64,000 bases of DNA from Annona cherimola. Lineage: Eukaryota; Streptophyta; Magnoliopsida; Magnoliales; Annonaceae. Shown here piece by piece: positions 20,446 to 31,032 of the stretch (positions within the stretch are counted from its first letter, which is position 1; the number at the start of each line of letters is the position of its first letter). Under the pieces are notes generated by a model that saw only the letters and a list, made by a program, of their open reading frames with translations, did no database searches and had not been told where the DNA came from. The stretch lies in the NCBI GenBank assembly GCA_030490835.1, contig CM059972.1:44371452-44435451 (forward strand), written 5' to 3'. Made by a program: the position numbers and the translations under genes.

Positions 20446-20841
20446 TTCTTTAAATTTTAAATTTGTTAATTTTTTTAAATTTTAATTAATTTTTTTAAAA
20501 TTTTAATTAGTCCTTCATTTACTGAGAATCACTAAGGTGCAATTAAATTCTATAACACTTCCTTTGGTCAGCCAGGTAAGAGGTGGGATTGTGGGAGGCT
20601 CTCCTTGTATTCACAAGGTCCTAATTAAATAACCACATATCCACTTAGGCATTTGCCTTTAAACCTCTAGCCTAGGCACCAACCTCCAGTTGTGAAATAG
20701 AAATTTAATTAGACCAAAGGTCTACTCAATAAATGGTCACTAATTAAAATTGGGAAAGGATCAAAATTGGTAATCTAAAGTTCAAATGCAGTAAATAAAG
20801 AAAGAAGATAAATAAAGTAGTAAAAATTACACTATTGAAAG

Positions 20842-23800
20842 TGTAATACCCAGACCCAAGTAGGACTCATATAATTTCATTTAAGGTATAATTATGATTT
20901 ATGTGTGAATTGATTGAATTATTGATGATTTTCATGAATTTATGAATTTTGCAATTAGGGTATGCAATTAAGAATGGTGATTAAGATTAATCGCCAAATC
21001 CCAAAGTGAGTCAAGATGACTAAAAAGGATTAAGGAGGATTAGCAGGTGCTAATGTGACTTGAATATTTATATTAATTTTCATGATTTAATTAATGGAGA
21101 TTAAAATGGAAATTATGGAGTTATGTTGAAAATCATAGAAAATTCATAACTTTACACCTGTGAGGTGAAATGAGATGAAATTTTAAAGGCAAGCTCATGA
21201 TTTTAGGCTCAACCTTATAAGTGGATTGGATTAAGTCACAAGTGATAAGATTAAGGTGATAATTATTTGTTTTTAATCTCACACTCTAAGGATATTTTCA
21301 AAGGTTTATAACTTGACGTAAAAACATTAGTTTTAGATGAAATTTGAAACGATGGAATAAAATTATGAAATATATGGAATGAGTGGATTTGATTAACCAT
21401 GGAAAAGTGGTTAATTAGAAAAAGGTACCTAGCATTGACTTTTTGTACCCTAGACTACCATAACATTTAATAAAAAACATTTGAGAAAATGACATATTTA
21501 AATGCTATGCAAGGTGTCAATTTTTGAATGGATTGAGCTGTATTTTAAAGCATTATTTAAGGGTCAAATCCATGGAAAATTAAGGGTTTATATACATGGG
21601 TTTAATGACCTAAACTAAGCTCAAATGGAGCATAGGTGTGGTGTCACACCAAGGGACGTCCAAGGGCTGGATAAGGCTTAATATTTGGATATTTAAAATC
21701 CTAAAAAAATATTTCTAAGATGCATAATACCTAGGGGAAGTAAATGAACACTTAAATAAGTGGAAAATGTGGCATGAAAATGTCAAAATCTAGCTAAAAA
21801 GGGGACGTCTACCAATGGACAGCAACACAATGCTTAAATGCATTGATTTTGTGGATTTTTGTAAAATAGAAAATGCAAATTTTACTTGGTTATAAAAATG
21901 TTATGTCATCAAGGGATAAGGTATAAATAAATTACCCTCATGACCTGTGGCAAATGGGGTCCCACTAGCTGGTTAAAAAAATCATAAAATTAGGATATAG
22001 CTTGGAATGTGCATAAGAGGAAATGGGGAGGAAAATTCCCAAACTTGCTAAGTCTTGAGCACACAAAGGGCACGTCCAAACCAGCAAGGGGGAAGGAGAA
22101 AAGGAGAAGAAAAAGAGGAAGAAAAAGGAGGAGAAAAAGAAGAGGAACCAAGCAACTCAAGTTAGATTCAAGTTAGGGTTGATTCAAGTAAGTGAAATCT
22201 AAGTTTTGAATCACCTAAATCAAGTTTTTCTCTCTCAATTCATGAGCCATAAATATGGTTCATAAATAACTCTTAAAGGCTGAGTTTAATATGGGGATCA
22301 AATGATTTTCGAAAGATTTAAATGAAATCAAGAGTTCAAGAGAGTGAAAATGGAAGTTTGAGTTGAATTTTGAGATGAAAGCTAACTTGGAAAATCTCAA
22401 AAACCTAAACCAAGTTGCTATATGATTTAAGCATGTTGATTTGGATGTAATTCATGTTCTTTTGAATTATATATGATGATTTAAGCATTGGTTGATGATT
22501 TTAGCAAATATGAAACCCTAAGCTTCAAGAAAGACCTGATTTTTCTATTTTTGGGTTAAAAATGATATAAGGAAGCATTTAAAATTTTTATGGGTGAATT
22601 TTAGGGTACATTACCCTAAATTAAGGACCCTTTAGACGGCCTAAGTGGGCTGGATGAGTTTGCCCTAAATCTGATTTTTAGGGTATGTGTATAGGGCGTC
22701 CAAATGGGGGCAAAAACGGGTGCTTTCCATATGATTTTTGTTGCTGATTGTAATGAAATAATTTATTAATGTTATGGAGGGTAAAATACCCTATGTTTAA
22801 GTTACTTTGAGTGTTCAAAAGTGTTTGAAATTATTTTCCCTAAATATGATTTTATGGACATATGTTTGGACACATTAAAATGGGTTAAATGGATACCATA
22901 TATGCATGAATATGTTGCTGTTATGGAAGCCAATGAATCATGGGTTTTAAATATGTGATAATAACCTAAATTTGGGTTAATAAAAGCATATTTAGTTGCT
23001 GAAAATTATGACTTAAAAATCTGTTATGATTTAAGTCATGAAAGAGGCGTTGAAATGATGAAAAATGAGTCTTAACATGGTTGTTTTGGAAATCAGTGAT
23101 AAATGGATTAAAAATCCAAAATTACACCCTAAATTATATTTTAATTAAGGGGTTAATTATGATGAAAATGGGTGAAATTTGTTGTGTTAAGAAAATTTAA
23201 GAAACACATAATATATGTGTTGTATGTTGAACGTATGTGAAGCATGTGTAAATGGATGATATCTGACTTATGTGAATTTGCTAAAATGCAAAATATGCAT
23301 GAATATGTGAAAAAATTCATGAGGATATTACTTTATGAATAAGGATTAATTATCTCAATATTTGAGGTTTATTTATGAAGATTGAAACGTCACTTATATG
23401 CTTAGAATAAGCATTGACGTAGGAAAAATGGAAAATGCATGAAAAATGGTTAATGGGAGATATAAATTTCCATATGTTGAGATATGAATATATTCTATGT
23501 GTTTACCCTAAATATGGGATTAAAACACAATACGGAATGAATGTTATGATGCGCAAGTGGCTGTCATGTATGTATGATCGACATAAAAATCCAAGTTGAT
23601 TATGTATGATATGGATTATGGGATTGGAAAACTAAGTGTGTGCAAGCAAATGACTTGATATGAATGCACTGCTATGTGTATGCATAGGCAAAGACAAAGA
23701 AGTTAACGAGGCGGAAAGCTAAGCAAGTAGTTTCCTAAAATGCTTTGTTTTATCAAATGTGATAAAATGCTTATTAATGATGTTCTAACTAATTAAATGA

Positions 23801-24874
23801 GTTAGCAAATGAATGATTTCAATTCTTTCTAAGTTGTTTAAGGATGGTCATTCCTTGTCTAAATGAGTATTGAAATGTTATTTCTATTAAAATAATAGAA
23901 TTGCTTACTGTTTTTCAAGTACTTATGTTAAATGATGAATTCATGATTTATGAATGAAAAATCATGCTAGCATGTCAAGTCATGTTTATGAAAGAAGCAT
24001 GTACACAAAAGCATGAGGTCCACCTCAAAGGTATAAGCAGACCGAATGTCCTCATTTGGTGCGGCCAAGTCACTAAGAGAGGCTGAGGGCCGGCACACCT
24101 CCCTAGAATGGGAGAGAGGATGAAAATGGATGGTTGCCTAGCTAGCTTCTATACAAAGGAATGTCATGATTTTAAATAATGCATTGCATTGTTTATATTA
24201 TACTCTGAATGGGTATGAGAAGCATGTTTTAAGATATATTCTCGAGAGGATATAATGTGACTTTTTCATGAATGATTTATGAAAAGGTTTCTACTCCATC
24301 GGTAATTGATCACTTGGTAAGTGTCTTCAACCGATTGGAGAGAAATTCATTTATAAGAACTTGCCTTGAAAACGAATTGCCTGAAAACCTTATAGCTTGC
24401 TTATTGAGTATCGACTCATAATTTTGTTTTCCAAATCCTAAAGACAAGTGAAAAGGAGAACCATGCAAGGAGCACAGGTGGAGATTCAAGGAAAAATGAA
24501 TTTCTGCAAGTTCCTGTGATTGACTCTATGAGTTTGTATGGTTGTGTGTTAATGACATTGTTGATGAATTGAATGATGTACAAGGCTTAGATTATGTTTA
24601 TGACAATAGTGATGATATGACTATAAATAGAAAAAAAAAATTTATGGTCAATTGTTAAGAATGATTTATCATGAAATGGTTAAGTATGGAAAATTACGAG
24701 AACGTATGTGTATATTTCCAAGGAAATATTTGAAAATGGTTAAACTCCTAAGGAGTTAAGATAAAAGGGATGATATCTAAAGAGCTCACCAAGTGATAGG
24801 GCAACAATCCTGATCACATTTACCAATCGATAGATCTTGGAGTAAGGTTGTGACACTCGGGCTGGGGCGCCACA
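20842..24874 (+). repeat. Solo LTR (4,033 bp) of the long-LTR Gypsy family
   Basis: Begins TGTAATACCCAGACCC and ends GGGGCGCCACA, and is flanked on both sides by the exact 5-bp TSD GAAAG (20837-20841 and 24875-24879). It contains a purine-rich block at 22080-22150, a CAAGTAAGT donor-like site at 22188, a GC-rich block at 24010-24150 and the terminal AATCCTGATCACATTTACC segment. It reflects recombination between the two LTRs of a full element. It carries no protein-coding frame. Confidence 0.96.
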
Positions 24875-24941
24875 GAAAGCAAGTAAAGAAAATTTAAAGC
24901 AACTAATAAAACAATTCAAACCTTAATACACCACCTCAGCA

Positions 24942-24956
24942 ACGGCGCCAAAAATT
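24942..24956 (-). promoter_or_regulatory. Element D primer-binding site
   Basis: The minus strand reads TTTTTGGCGCCGTTGCTG next to the LTR end at 24957. TGGCGCCGTTGC matches the 3' end complement used by Athila/Tat elements (tRNA-Asp type). Confidence 0.82.
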
Positions 24957-25065
24957 TGATGCGCACTAAGTGCTTATCGTTAAGAGCACTATGATCATCA
25001 ATTTAATTAAAATTAACCAAAACACATTAAAGCTACCACTAAGCGGGCGATAGTGTAGAATGAAA
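24957..25065 (-). repeat. Element D 5' LTR stub
   Basis: The first 84 bp match the 3' LTR start at 12759 with few differences (TGATG(C/T)GCAC, AAGTGCTT, GTTAAGAGCACTATGATC). Similarity ends near 25040-25065. The rest of the LTR is deleted. At 25100-25170 there is a roughly 40-bp AT-rich direct repeat (ATTAAATAAATGATTTAA). Confidence 0.75.
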
Positions 25066-25283
25066 AAAATCACTCTAGATGATCTTAAGAGATCATAATT
25101 AAATAAATGATTTAATTATAATGACAATATTATTAAATAAATGATTTAAATATAATGATAACATTGTATTTTAATTAAACAATAATGTGGGCCCAAACCA
25201 GGAGCTCACTCTAGTTCAATTCCGTGCAAATAGTATATACAAAGAAAGAAAAAAGTCTTTTATTCATGAACCCTAATATTTTT

Positions 25284-25638
25284 ACACTTGAGTGTACTTA
25301 ACTTTAGTGCACCTGGGTGCAAACATTCTTTATTATTTTTTAAAAAAATTTGATAGAACTATTAATCTAAGTGTATTTAACATACGCATCAAGTTCTACA
25401 TTTTTTGGATATTTGTAGATTTTTTAAAATTTTTAAAAAATAGGGGTGTTTTAATCATTTCAAATTGTTAAAAAGCCTCAATTTTTTAAAAATCCAAAAA
25501 TATCTATAAATCTCAAAAGTGGTAAAACTTATCTTATATCTTAAAGATACTTCAATTAATAGTTTTATAAAAAAAAATTTAGAAATTAAAAAATGGTTAA
25601 ACGTACCAAGTGCACTGAAGCTAAGTACACCCGAGTGC
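25284..25638. mobile_element. Fold-back MITE 1
   Basis: About 355 bp, an imperfect palindrome along its whole length. The outer arms are CACTTGAGTGTACTTAACTT at the left and, inverted, CACTCGGGTGTACTTAGCTT at the right. The inner arms contain CTATTAATCTAAGTGTATTTA and a TTTTGGATATTTGTAGATTT core. No clear TSD. The core resembles those at 26696, 28316 and 32718. Confidence 0.72.
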
Positions 25639-25845
25639 ATTTAATTAAAAAACCTTTATTTATTAGTTAGTCTAGTCAAATTTACGTTCCTAAGTTGTCA
25701 ATTTTACTTCAATAATCAATATTCACTACATAATTTTTTGGACTTAATCAATGTTAACGTCTTTCTCAATTAATGCATTCTCCACTATGACATACGATTA
25801 ATTTGCAAATGCCGCTAGATACTGCTTTCAAATTTCTAAAATATC

Positions 25846-26124
25846 GCCAAACGAGCAACGCTCGTCTAGTCACTGGCTGCGGAACGGGATTCCCGTTTCC
25901 AGCCGGTGAGTGTTCGAATCCCCACGAGGATTTCGAACCATATTTGAGGTGGGGGCATTTGGTCCTCCTTTATACGTAAATGGGAGCTAGTAGTCTCCCC
26001 ACTTGATATGTGGAAGCTTGGTGTCGTCTTCCGTTGTAAGCTTGTTAAAATTGTCTCGAGGTTTGAATGTAATATGAATTGACATATGATGTAAAATATT
26101 CTCCAATCAAAAAAAAAAATTAAA
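25846..26124 (+). mobile_element. tRNA-derived SINE
   Basis: 279 bp between 16-bp direct repeats AAATTTCTAAAATATC (25830-25845) and AAATTTCTGAAATATC (26125-26140), one mismatch. It has a pol III B-box-like GTTCGAATCCC (25912-25922) with a plausible A box upstream near 25865-25880, and ends in an A-rich tail after CTCCAATC. No protein is encoded; retroposition depends on LINE enzymes. The length, box order, tail and long TSD together make the call strong. Confidence 0.9.
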
Positions 26125-26140
26125 AAATTTCTGAAATATC

Positions 26141-26686
26141 TATATGGAAGGATTCTGTCTCCTCCATGTGGTTAATTAAAGAAAAAGCATATTTAAGCAA
26201 AGGATATTGAGTAATCAGTAATCCCTATGACAGCCAGGAATTGGCAGACATGAAACCAACAGATTATATGTACGGTTGGAAAACTGCCTATCAAAAAATC
26301 AGGCAGCAGACTACTCAAAAAAATAAAATCAGGCAGCAGGGAATCCCCCCACGACCCAGAGACAAGCTAGCTGTCCACATAATTCTTGTTAATTTCCACA
26401 AAATGAATGTTTAATCTACAGCGGCAGACCACTCCAATATTCAAAAATATACATCATCAGATATGTAGCGATTGGATCTCATCATCTTGATGTTCTAATT
26501 AATTAAGTAAAACAAGTTATATAGCCACTGTAACGGAAGTTTCTACATGCAGCCACCTTTTACCGCCCAATTAAAGTTTTTCCTCATGCAATTAGTGTTA
26601 CGATTTTGTATCTTGTATCAAGATTAAGGTTAAGGTTAGAGTTTAGATTTTATAAATAGGTTATAGTTAGCTTTAAAGTAAACTCG
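26141..26686. other. Unassigned AT-rich spacer
   Basis: No gene or clear element seen. It contains two copies of AAAATCAGGCAGCAG about 40 bp apart near 26297 and 26326. Confidence 0.5.
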
Positions 26687-26695
26687 AGTTATACC

Positions 26696-27089
26696 GAGCA
26701 CTGATCTTCTACGACCGACCGGTCAAAAAATATTTTTTTTTGTTTTTTTTTTGAAAAATAATTTTATAAACATGTTAATCTAGTTATATTTAATCTATAA
26801 ACCAAGTTTTATCATTTTTAGATATGTATATATATTTATTTAGGATTTTTAAATACAGGGGTATTTAAGTCATTTTAAGAATATTTAAAATGACTTAAAT
26901 ACCCCTGTATTTAAAAATTCAAAATAAATATATATACATATCCAAAAATGGTAAAACTTGATTTATAGATTAAATATAACTAGATTAACATGTTTATAAA
27001 ATTATTTTTCAAAAAAAATTAAAAAAAATATATTTTTTGACCGGTCGGAAATCACCGGATTTCCGACCGGTCGTAAATGATCATTCGGC
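26696..27089. mobile_element. Palindromic MULE-type MITE (394 bp)
   Basis: Exact 9-bp TSD AGTTATACC at 26687-26695 and 27090-27098, the Mutator-like length. The two halves form a near-perfect inverted repeat centred near 26882 (AAGTCATTTTAAGA / AAAATGACTT). The tips match at about 16 of 22 positions and include TACGACCG and the palindrome GACCGGTC; the right tip has an extra GACCGGTC copy. No coding capacity. Confidence 0.92.
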
Positions 27090-27098
27090 AGTTATACC

Positions 27099-27374
27099 CT
27101 CAGTATTGCATGATGGCTCAGATATGAGAGCGCGCGGTAAATGAGCACAGATTTGCGTTAGTTTCGCATAAGTATTTATAAAAATCCTATATAAAGGAAT
27201 ATGGATTATAAATTTGTTGGAGCCTTTGGAAGAAGTCTAAAGAGTTGGAGCCGTTATGTAGTTCCTGCCAAAATAGATCATAAGAGAGAAAGTTGTTAAG
27301 AGTATATTAATTGAAAATGTGTATGAAATATTAGATAATAAATATGAGTCATTCTATGGATTGCGATCTAGTGA
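27099..27374. other. Possible low-copy sequence with TATA-like motif
   Basis: Flanks of the MITE and of the hAT element at 27383. A TATA-like CCTATATAAAGG lies at 27188-27199. No recognisable gene follows. Removing the hAT element joins this stretch to 27934-28150. Confidence 0.3.
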
Positions 27375-27382
27375 GCCTCAAT

Positions 27383-27925
27383 TAGGGGTGTTAATGGTCA
27401 TGGTCAACCCGTTAACCCGCTCGTTCAACCTGTTAATAAATGGGTTTGGGTTGAGATTTTTGAATAAATGGGTTATGATCCGCCAACCCGTTCAACCATT
27501 TAATTAAATAAACGGATTAGGGTTGAGGCTTCGCAACCCGTCAACCCGTCCAACCCGTTTATTTAACCCATTCAACCCGTATAACTCATTTAATATAATA
27601 TATATGTAATATTTATAACAAGAAGTGACATTAAAGAGATGACTCGATATTGGAGCTGATGTTTTCAAACCAAAATAAATTAAATTCGGGTATGTTAGCT
27701 TCAAATTATTTAATTTATTTAAATTTACAGACTTTATTAAAAATTTTTAGCATGAAAATTAGTAACAAACACAACCCGTTAACCCGTTTATTAAATGGGT
27801 TGTAAATGAGTTAGGGTTGAAGTTTTTTAAATGGGTTAATAAACGGATTAGGGTTGAGATATATTAAATGGGTTAGGTTTAGGATTAGGTTTCAACCCGT
27901 TCAACCCGATCCGTTAACACCCCTA
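27383..27925. mobile_element. hAT-like element with GGGTTG-rich interior (543 bp)
   Basis: Exact 8-bp TSD GCCTCAAT at 27375-27382 and 27926-27933, with terminal inverted repeat TAGGGGTGTTAA / TTAACACCCCTA. Eight-base TSDs and TAGGGGTG ends fit the hAT superfamily. The interior has many AACCCGTT/AACGGGTT units near both ends, pointing inward. No transposase. Confidence 0.92.
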
Positions 27926-27933
27926 GCCTCAAT

Positions 27934-28150
27934 GCTCTCGGTCATTGGAGGCCGTTTAAAAATGCAGGTGAGAGGGGAGCCGTTTGATTGGGCGAGGGAG
28001 TTGAGGAGAGGCTTTTGCAAATACTTCTCTCGTCAGACATGTCCGTCAGTTCTCATATTGTACAACAAAGTGACGCCTTATCACAAACTCGCGTCCCTCC
28101 GTTTTCTCGCCCATCAGCAAGCATGTGAAATCTTTGGGGAAAATTAGGTT
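27934..28150 (+). other. Unassigned stretch with short open frame
   Basis: An open frame from the hAT edge to the stop at about 28145 reads GEPFDWARELRRGFCKYF and continues. It has balanced codon use and moderate GC, unlike its surroundings. I do not recognise it. It could be a gene remnant or chance. Confidence 0.25.
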
Positions 28151-28151
28151 T

Positions 28152-28315
28152 AGGAATCAGGGCAGGCTATACAAGGTCAAAGTTTGCTCAACTCTAATCA
28201 TACTTTTTAAAAATTGAGTTTGACCCTCTTTTTTATAATAGGTCGGGACAAGGTCAGTTTGACCCTCACTTTTTTTTAATAGGTCTTGGGACAAACTTTG
28301 GGTTGATATTAATAA
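28152..28315. mobile_element. Fragment of the 31033-type hAT element
   Basis: About 150 bp resemble 31060-31200 (TTTTTAAAAATTGAGTTTGA and CACTTTTTTTTAATAGGT in both), with no termini of its own. It is broken on the right by a MITE half. Confidence 0.7.
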
Positions 28316-28475
28316 CTTTTTTTCATACACTTGTTTATGTAAGTGTATTTAATATATAAATCAAGTTTTACCATTTTCGGATATGTATATATATTTTTTG
28401 ATAATGTTAAACATTTATGTGTATACATGTATTTAAAATATCGCTATCTTTAAAAATCTCAAATATATATATGAG
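28316..28475. mobile_element. Half of a fold-back MITE (core type)
   Basis: CATACACTTGTTTATGTAAG, then a TTAATATATAAATCAAGTTT, ACCATTTTCGGATATGTATA core. This matches the left half of the MITE at 32718; the right arm is incomplete. Confidence 0.7.
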
Positions 28476-28479
28476 AACC

Positions 28480-28835
28480 ATTCATGTGCAAACTACAGTG
28501 TAATCCGTTGTAAAATGGACCCCACACATATTAAGATTCAATGAAACTTTATACAATCATTTATCCATATAAAAATCATACTTTAGACGGTTTAGATATT
28601 GATAAACTTGATGTTTACGTTAAATTATTTTATTACGTTGATTTTACATCATTTTAAGATAGGGACCATATTGGATTTGAATGAAAATTGGTCTGTTAAT
28701 ATAGTAAACAATTCTAAATACAATGGATGTGGTAGATTTTTTATTTATGATCAAATGGGGCCCACAATGCATGGATTACACTATAATTATAGTGCAGTCC
28801 AAATGCATTTGATTATTTTCTATATATGTATTTGG
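28480..28835. mobile_element. MITE-like inverted-repeat element
   Basis: The ends are related in inverted orientation: the left has CAGTGTAATCC...GTTGTAAAATGGACCCCACA and the right, inverted, has TAGTGTAATCCATGCATTGTGGGCCCCATT. The interior (ATATGGATAAATGATTG when inverted) recurs at 33415-33570. No TSD resolved. Confidence 0.65.
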
Positions 28836-29130
28836 TCGGCTAACTGTGAATTTTAAAGTTATGTGTGAGAAATTATATATAATCATGATTAGCCGATTGA
28901 GGATCCATCGTAAACACACATTTGTGGGAAGGTACGCAGTCTGCAATTGTGTATGTGGTCAAATATCAAAAACTATGGAAGATGAATAGTTTTTCCGATG
29001 CCACGCCCCATGTTGGGTCTTTTGCATGATAAACCCTCTGGCCAATTGTATTTTACACCCCTAACTTTGGCCATTTTCATTTTAAACCTTAAAAACATTG
29101 GCTCACTACATTTTAAACCCCGACGTATAA

Positions 29131-29619
29131 CGATGTTTAAAGCTACCGTCAACCTGCGTGAAATGTCATAAATATCCTCCCTATAAAAAAACGTAAATGC
29201 AAAAGCAATCCTAAATCCTGACAGTGGCAAGAGGAGTCCCCAAATCACCATTGGCAGGAAGTGTAATAGGTTTAATGGATGAGAAGCATAATTGTTTTGA
29301 TGGAGGTGGAGATGGGCATGGATATGGTGAGTGAGTTGTTGAAAAGGAGTGAGCAGAGTGGTGATCCAGTTTCCAAAAACAGAGATGGGGAGGAACTACC
29401 GAATCTAGGAAATTTGCTGTGGGATTTACATCGCTCGCATGGCCATTGTAGGAGACAACAAAGAAAGATTTGCATGGTGGTGAACAGTGGGCACAATCTC
29501 TTTTTTCACCACCTGCCGGCACGAGTGGTGATGGAAATAATCGACAGCCGAGAGCTTGCAGATCGGAGGAAGAACAACGTCCATGAGATTAATATTCTTC
29601 AAGCCTGATGAAAATATAT
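29131..29619. other. Pack-MULE interior, second part of unknown origin
   Basis: Moderate-GC sequence downstream of the GRAS fragment. Frames of about 100 codons exist on both strands (minus 29522-29211 and plus 29279-29608) but I recognise neither. It could be untranslated or a second captured fragment. Confidence 0.35.
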
Positions 29620-30285
29620 CCTCATTGTCCTCAAATTTTTGATGGCATTCTCGGCTTTCCACCTCACCTCTGCCTCGTACCACTGCCACTGCTTGCTCCC
29701 CCATCACAGGAATGTGTCTACTGTGTGACCACAGCCAACACCAAGTCCTTGGAGCTCAGCTTCGCATCCTCCTCCACAAGAATCACATGTTTAACTTCAA
29801 TTTTCACAGCTGCTTCAGAAATCTTGATCAAAAAGAGGAGGCAAAGGTGGAGTATCCATCCGACAGTTTATCATCAGAGCTTCATCGCTGGTTCGTCTCT
29901 CCTGCTGGAACTCATCAACAAGAGTGCAAACCCATTCGAGGAGCTCGACGGCATGACCTTGAACTCCATACCCATGTCCCACGACCGAATAAAGTTAACC
30001 AGCCGTGCACCAAGCTGCTCGTAAGTGAGGTCAATGACAGGAGGGGCGCAGTTGCTGGCCTCGGTGATGGTGAGGCAGAGCAGCGGTAGGCCATCCGGGA
30101 GGGTAGCGAGGGCATCAAGTAAGATGGGGATCTGCATGCAGTGAGTTGCACTGAGGTCGACAAGGTGCACGACGGAGAAGCCGTTGACGACATCAAGGAT
30201 GGCAACATTGGCAACTGCAGAGCCGAAGGGGTGCCGGGGTGAAGTCGACGAAGCTGGCGAAAATCCATCTCCTGCAATCGGCTAC
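29620..30285 (-). pseudogene. Captured GRAS-domain fragment (SCL32-like)
   Basis: Minus-strand reading gives ASFVDFTP, then after a frameshift FGSAVANVAILDVVNG, VVHLVDLSATHCMQIP (the VHIID-type motif), and LLDALATLPDGLPLLCLTI. Next come PPVIDLTYEQLGARLVNF and MEFKVMPSSSSNGFALLL. After a broken stretch it resumes in another frame with QWYEAEVRWKAENAI. GRAS proteins are plant transcription regulators; the THCMQIPTLIDALA-type segment is characteristic of the SCARECROW-like 32 subgroup. The fragment spans the VHIID to PFYRE/RVER part of the domain and lacks the N-terminus, the first leucine-repeat and the SAW end. At least two frameshifts and several stops exclude a working protein. Confidence 0.85.
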
Positions 30286-30763
30286 ACCAAACCCATCTCT
30301 ATTGCACGCCAGCAAGATCCATGCTAGCCATGTTGAATCCGCCGCCAACCGCCAACAACAAATTTTCTTCTCCCATTTACAAACTCATCAACAAATTTTG
30401 TCTGATATGTAAATTCTCTACTACCATCAGCAAACTCATCCCAAATTTTCTTTCACTTGCGAACTCTAGGCGGTTAATCATTACCACTGCACCACCGTAT
30501 CTTAGTTATCAATGGCAGAAGCATCCCACTACCCCACGTATTCCGTTCCCTCTTTAAGGTTATCTGTGCCATTTTAAAACTATCAGTACAGAAATGTTCC
30601 TGCTTCACGTGATTTACCGGCAGTTTTAAACGGCGTCACAAACGGAGGTTTAAATTGCAAAAGAATAAAGTTTGTAGGATTTAAAATGCAAATGGTCAAA
30701 GTTCGAGGTTTAAAATGCAATTAGCCAAAGTTAGAGGGTTCATCATGCAAAAAACCCCATGTT

Positions 30764-31024
30764 TCGTAGCAATTTTTCTTTTTTCTTTTTTTTAAAAAAG
30801 CGCATGCATAGCTCGGTCTGTGTCAAATTGCTTTCAAGATTTCGGTGTGCTACCCAAAATTTGGCGCATCTTGATTCCTGAAGATGAATCAAAATCCAAT
30901 TCAGATTAAGTCAACCCAATTCAGACAAATGATTATAAATATTTTTTAAATCAGCCTAATAAATAGTTTTACTTGCATGTTGGCTTCAAAGTATAATTGG
31001 TCTAAAACATCAGATAAACAAATG
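30764..31024. other. Unassigned spacer
   Basis: AT-rich; no gene or element termini seen. Confidence 0.5.
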
Positions 31025-31032
31025 ATTATAGA

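Larger units (their letters stand above)
17768..20836 (-). mobile_element. Element D interior, 3' half
   Basis: Contains, from the LTR inward: a PPT (plus strand CACCCTCCAACTTAAATG) at 17768-17785; three tandem hairpin repeats at 18091-18246; a second PPT-like tract (CCCCCCAACTTAAAT) near 18576; the motif GGGTTGCCTCCCAACCAGCG at 18742; and a decayed ORF region. The same order of signals is seen in element E. The stretch 17800-18090 is AT-rich with nothing else recognisable. Confidence 0.7.
12759..25065 (-). mobile_element. Athila/Tat-like non-autonomous Gypsy element D
   Basis: Minus-strand element. It has a 3' LTR 12759-17767 (carrying an L1), an interior 17768-24956 (carrying a solo LTR) and a 5' LTR stub 24957 to about 25065. 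A PBS TTTGGCGCCGTTGCTG abuts the 5' LTR stub, of the tRNA-Asp type known from Athila/Tat elements. The interior holds a decayed gag-like ORF region but no protease, RT or integrase that I can recognise, so the copy and perhaps the family are non-autonomous. Expected left TSD CAAAC (12754-12758); the right TSD is lost with the 5' LTR. Confidence 0.82.
29015..30754. mobile_element. Pack-MULE carrying a GRAS gene fragment
   Basis: 1,740 bp between exact 9-bp direct repeats CCCCATGTT (29006-29014 and 30755-30763). It has long terminal inverted repeats of at least 100 bp: left TTTTGCATGATAAACCCTC, right inverted TTTTTGCATGATGAACCCTC. Repeated ATTTTAAACC and TAACTTTGGC units lie in both ends. The interior (29210-30560) is GC-richer than its surroundings and contains a recognisable host gene fragment. 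There is no transposase, so it is a non-autonomous gene-carrying Mutator-like element. The exact terminal base is ambiguous by a few bases because the TSD and the GGGG tip overlap. Confidence 0.87.

Noticed and set aside
25860..25930. tRNA gene
   Set aside because: Only a B-box-like tract and a loose A-box region fit; the cloverleaf does not close, and a poly(A) tail and long TSD mark it as a SINE.
29279..29608. 109-codon plus frame in the Pack-MULE as a host gene
   Set aside because: No recognisable motif and an equally long frame on the other strand; kept only as unassigned interior.
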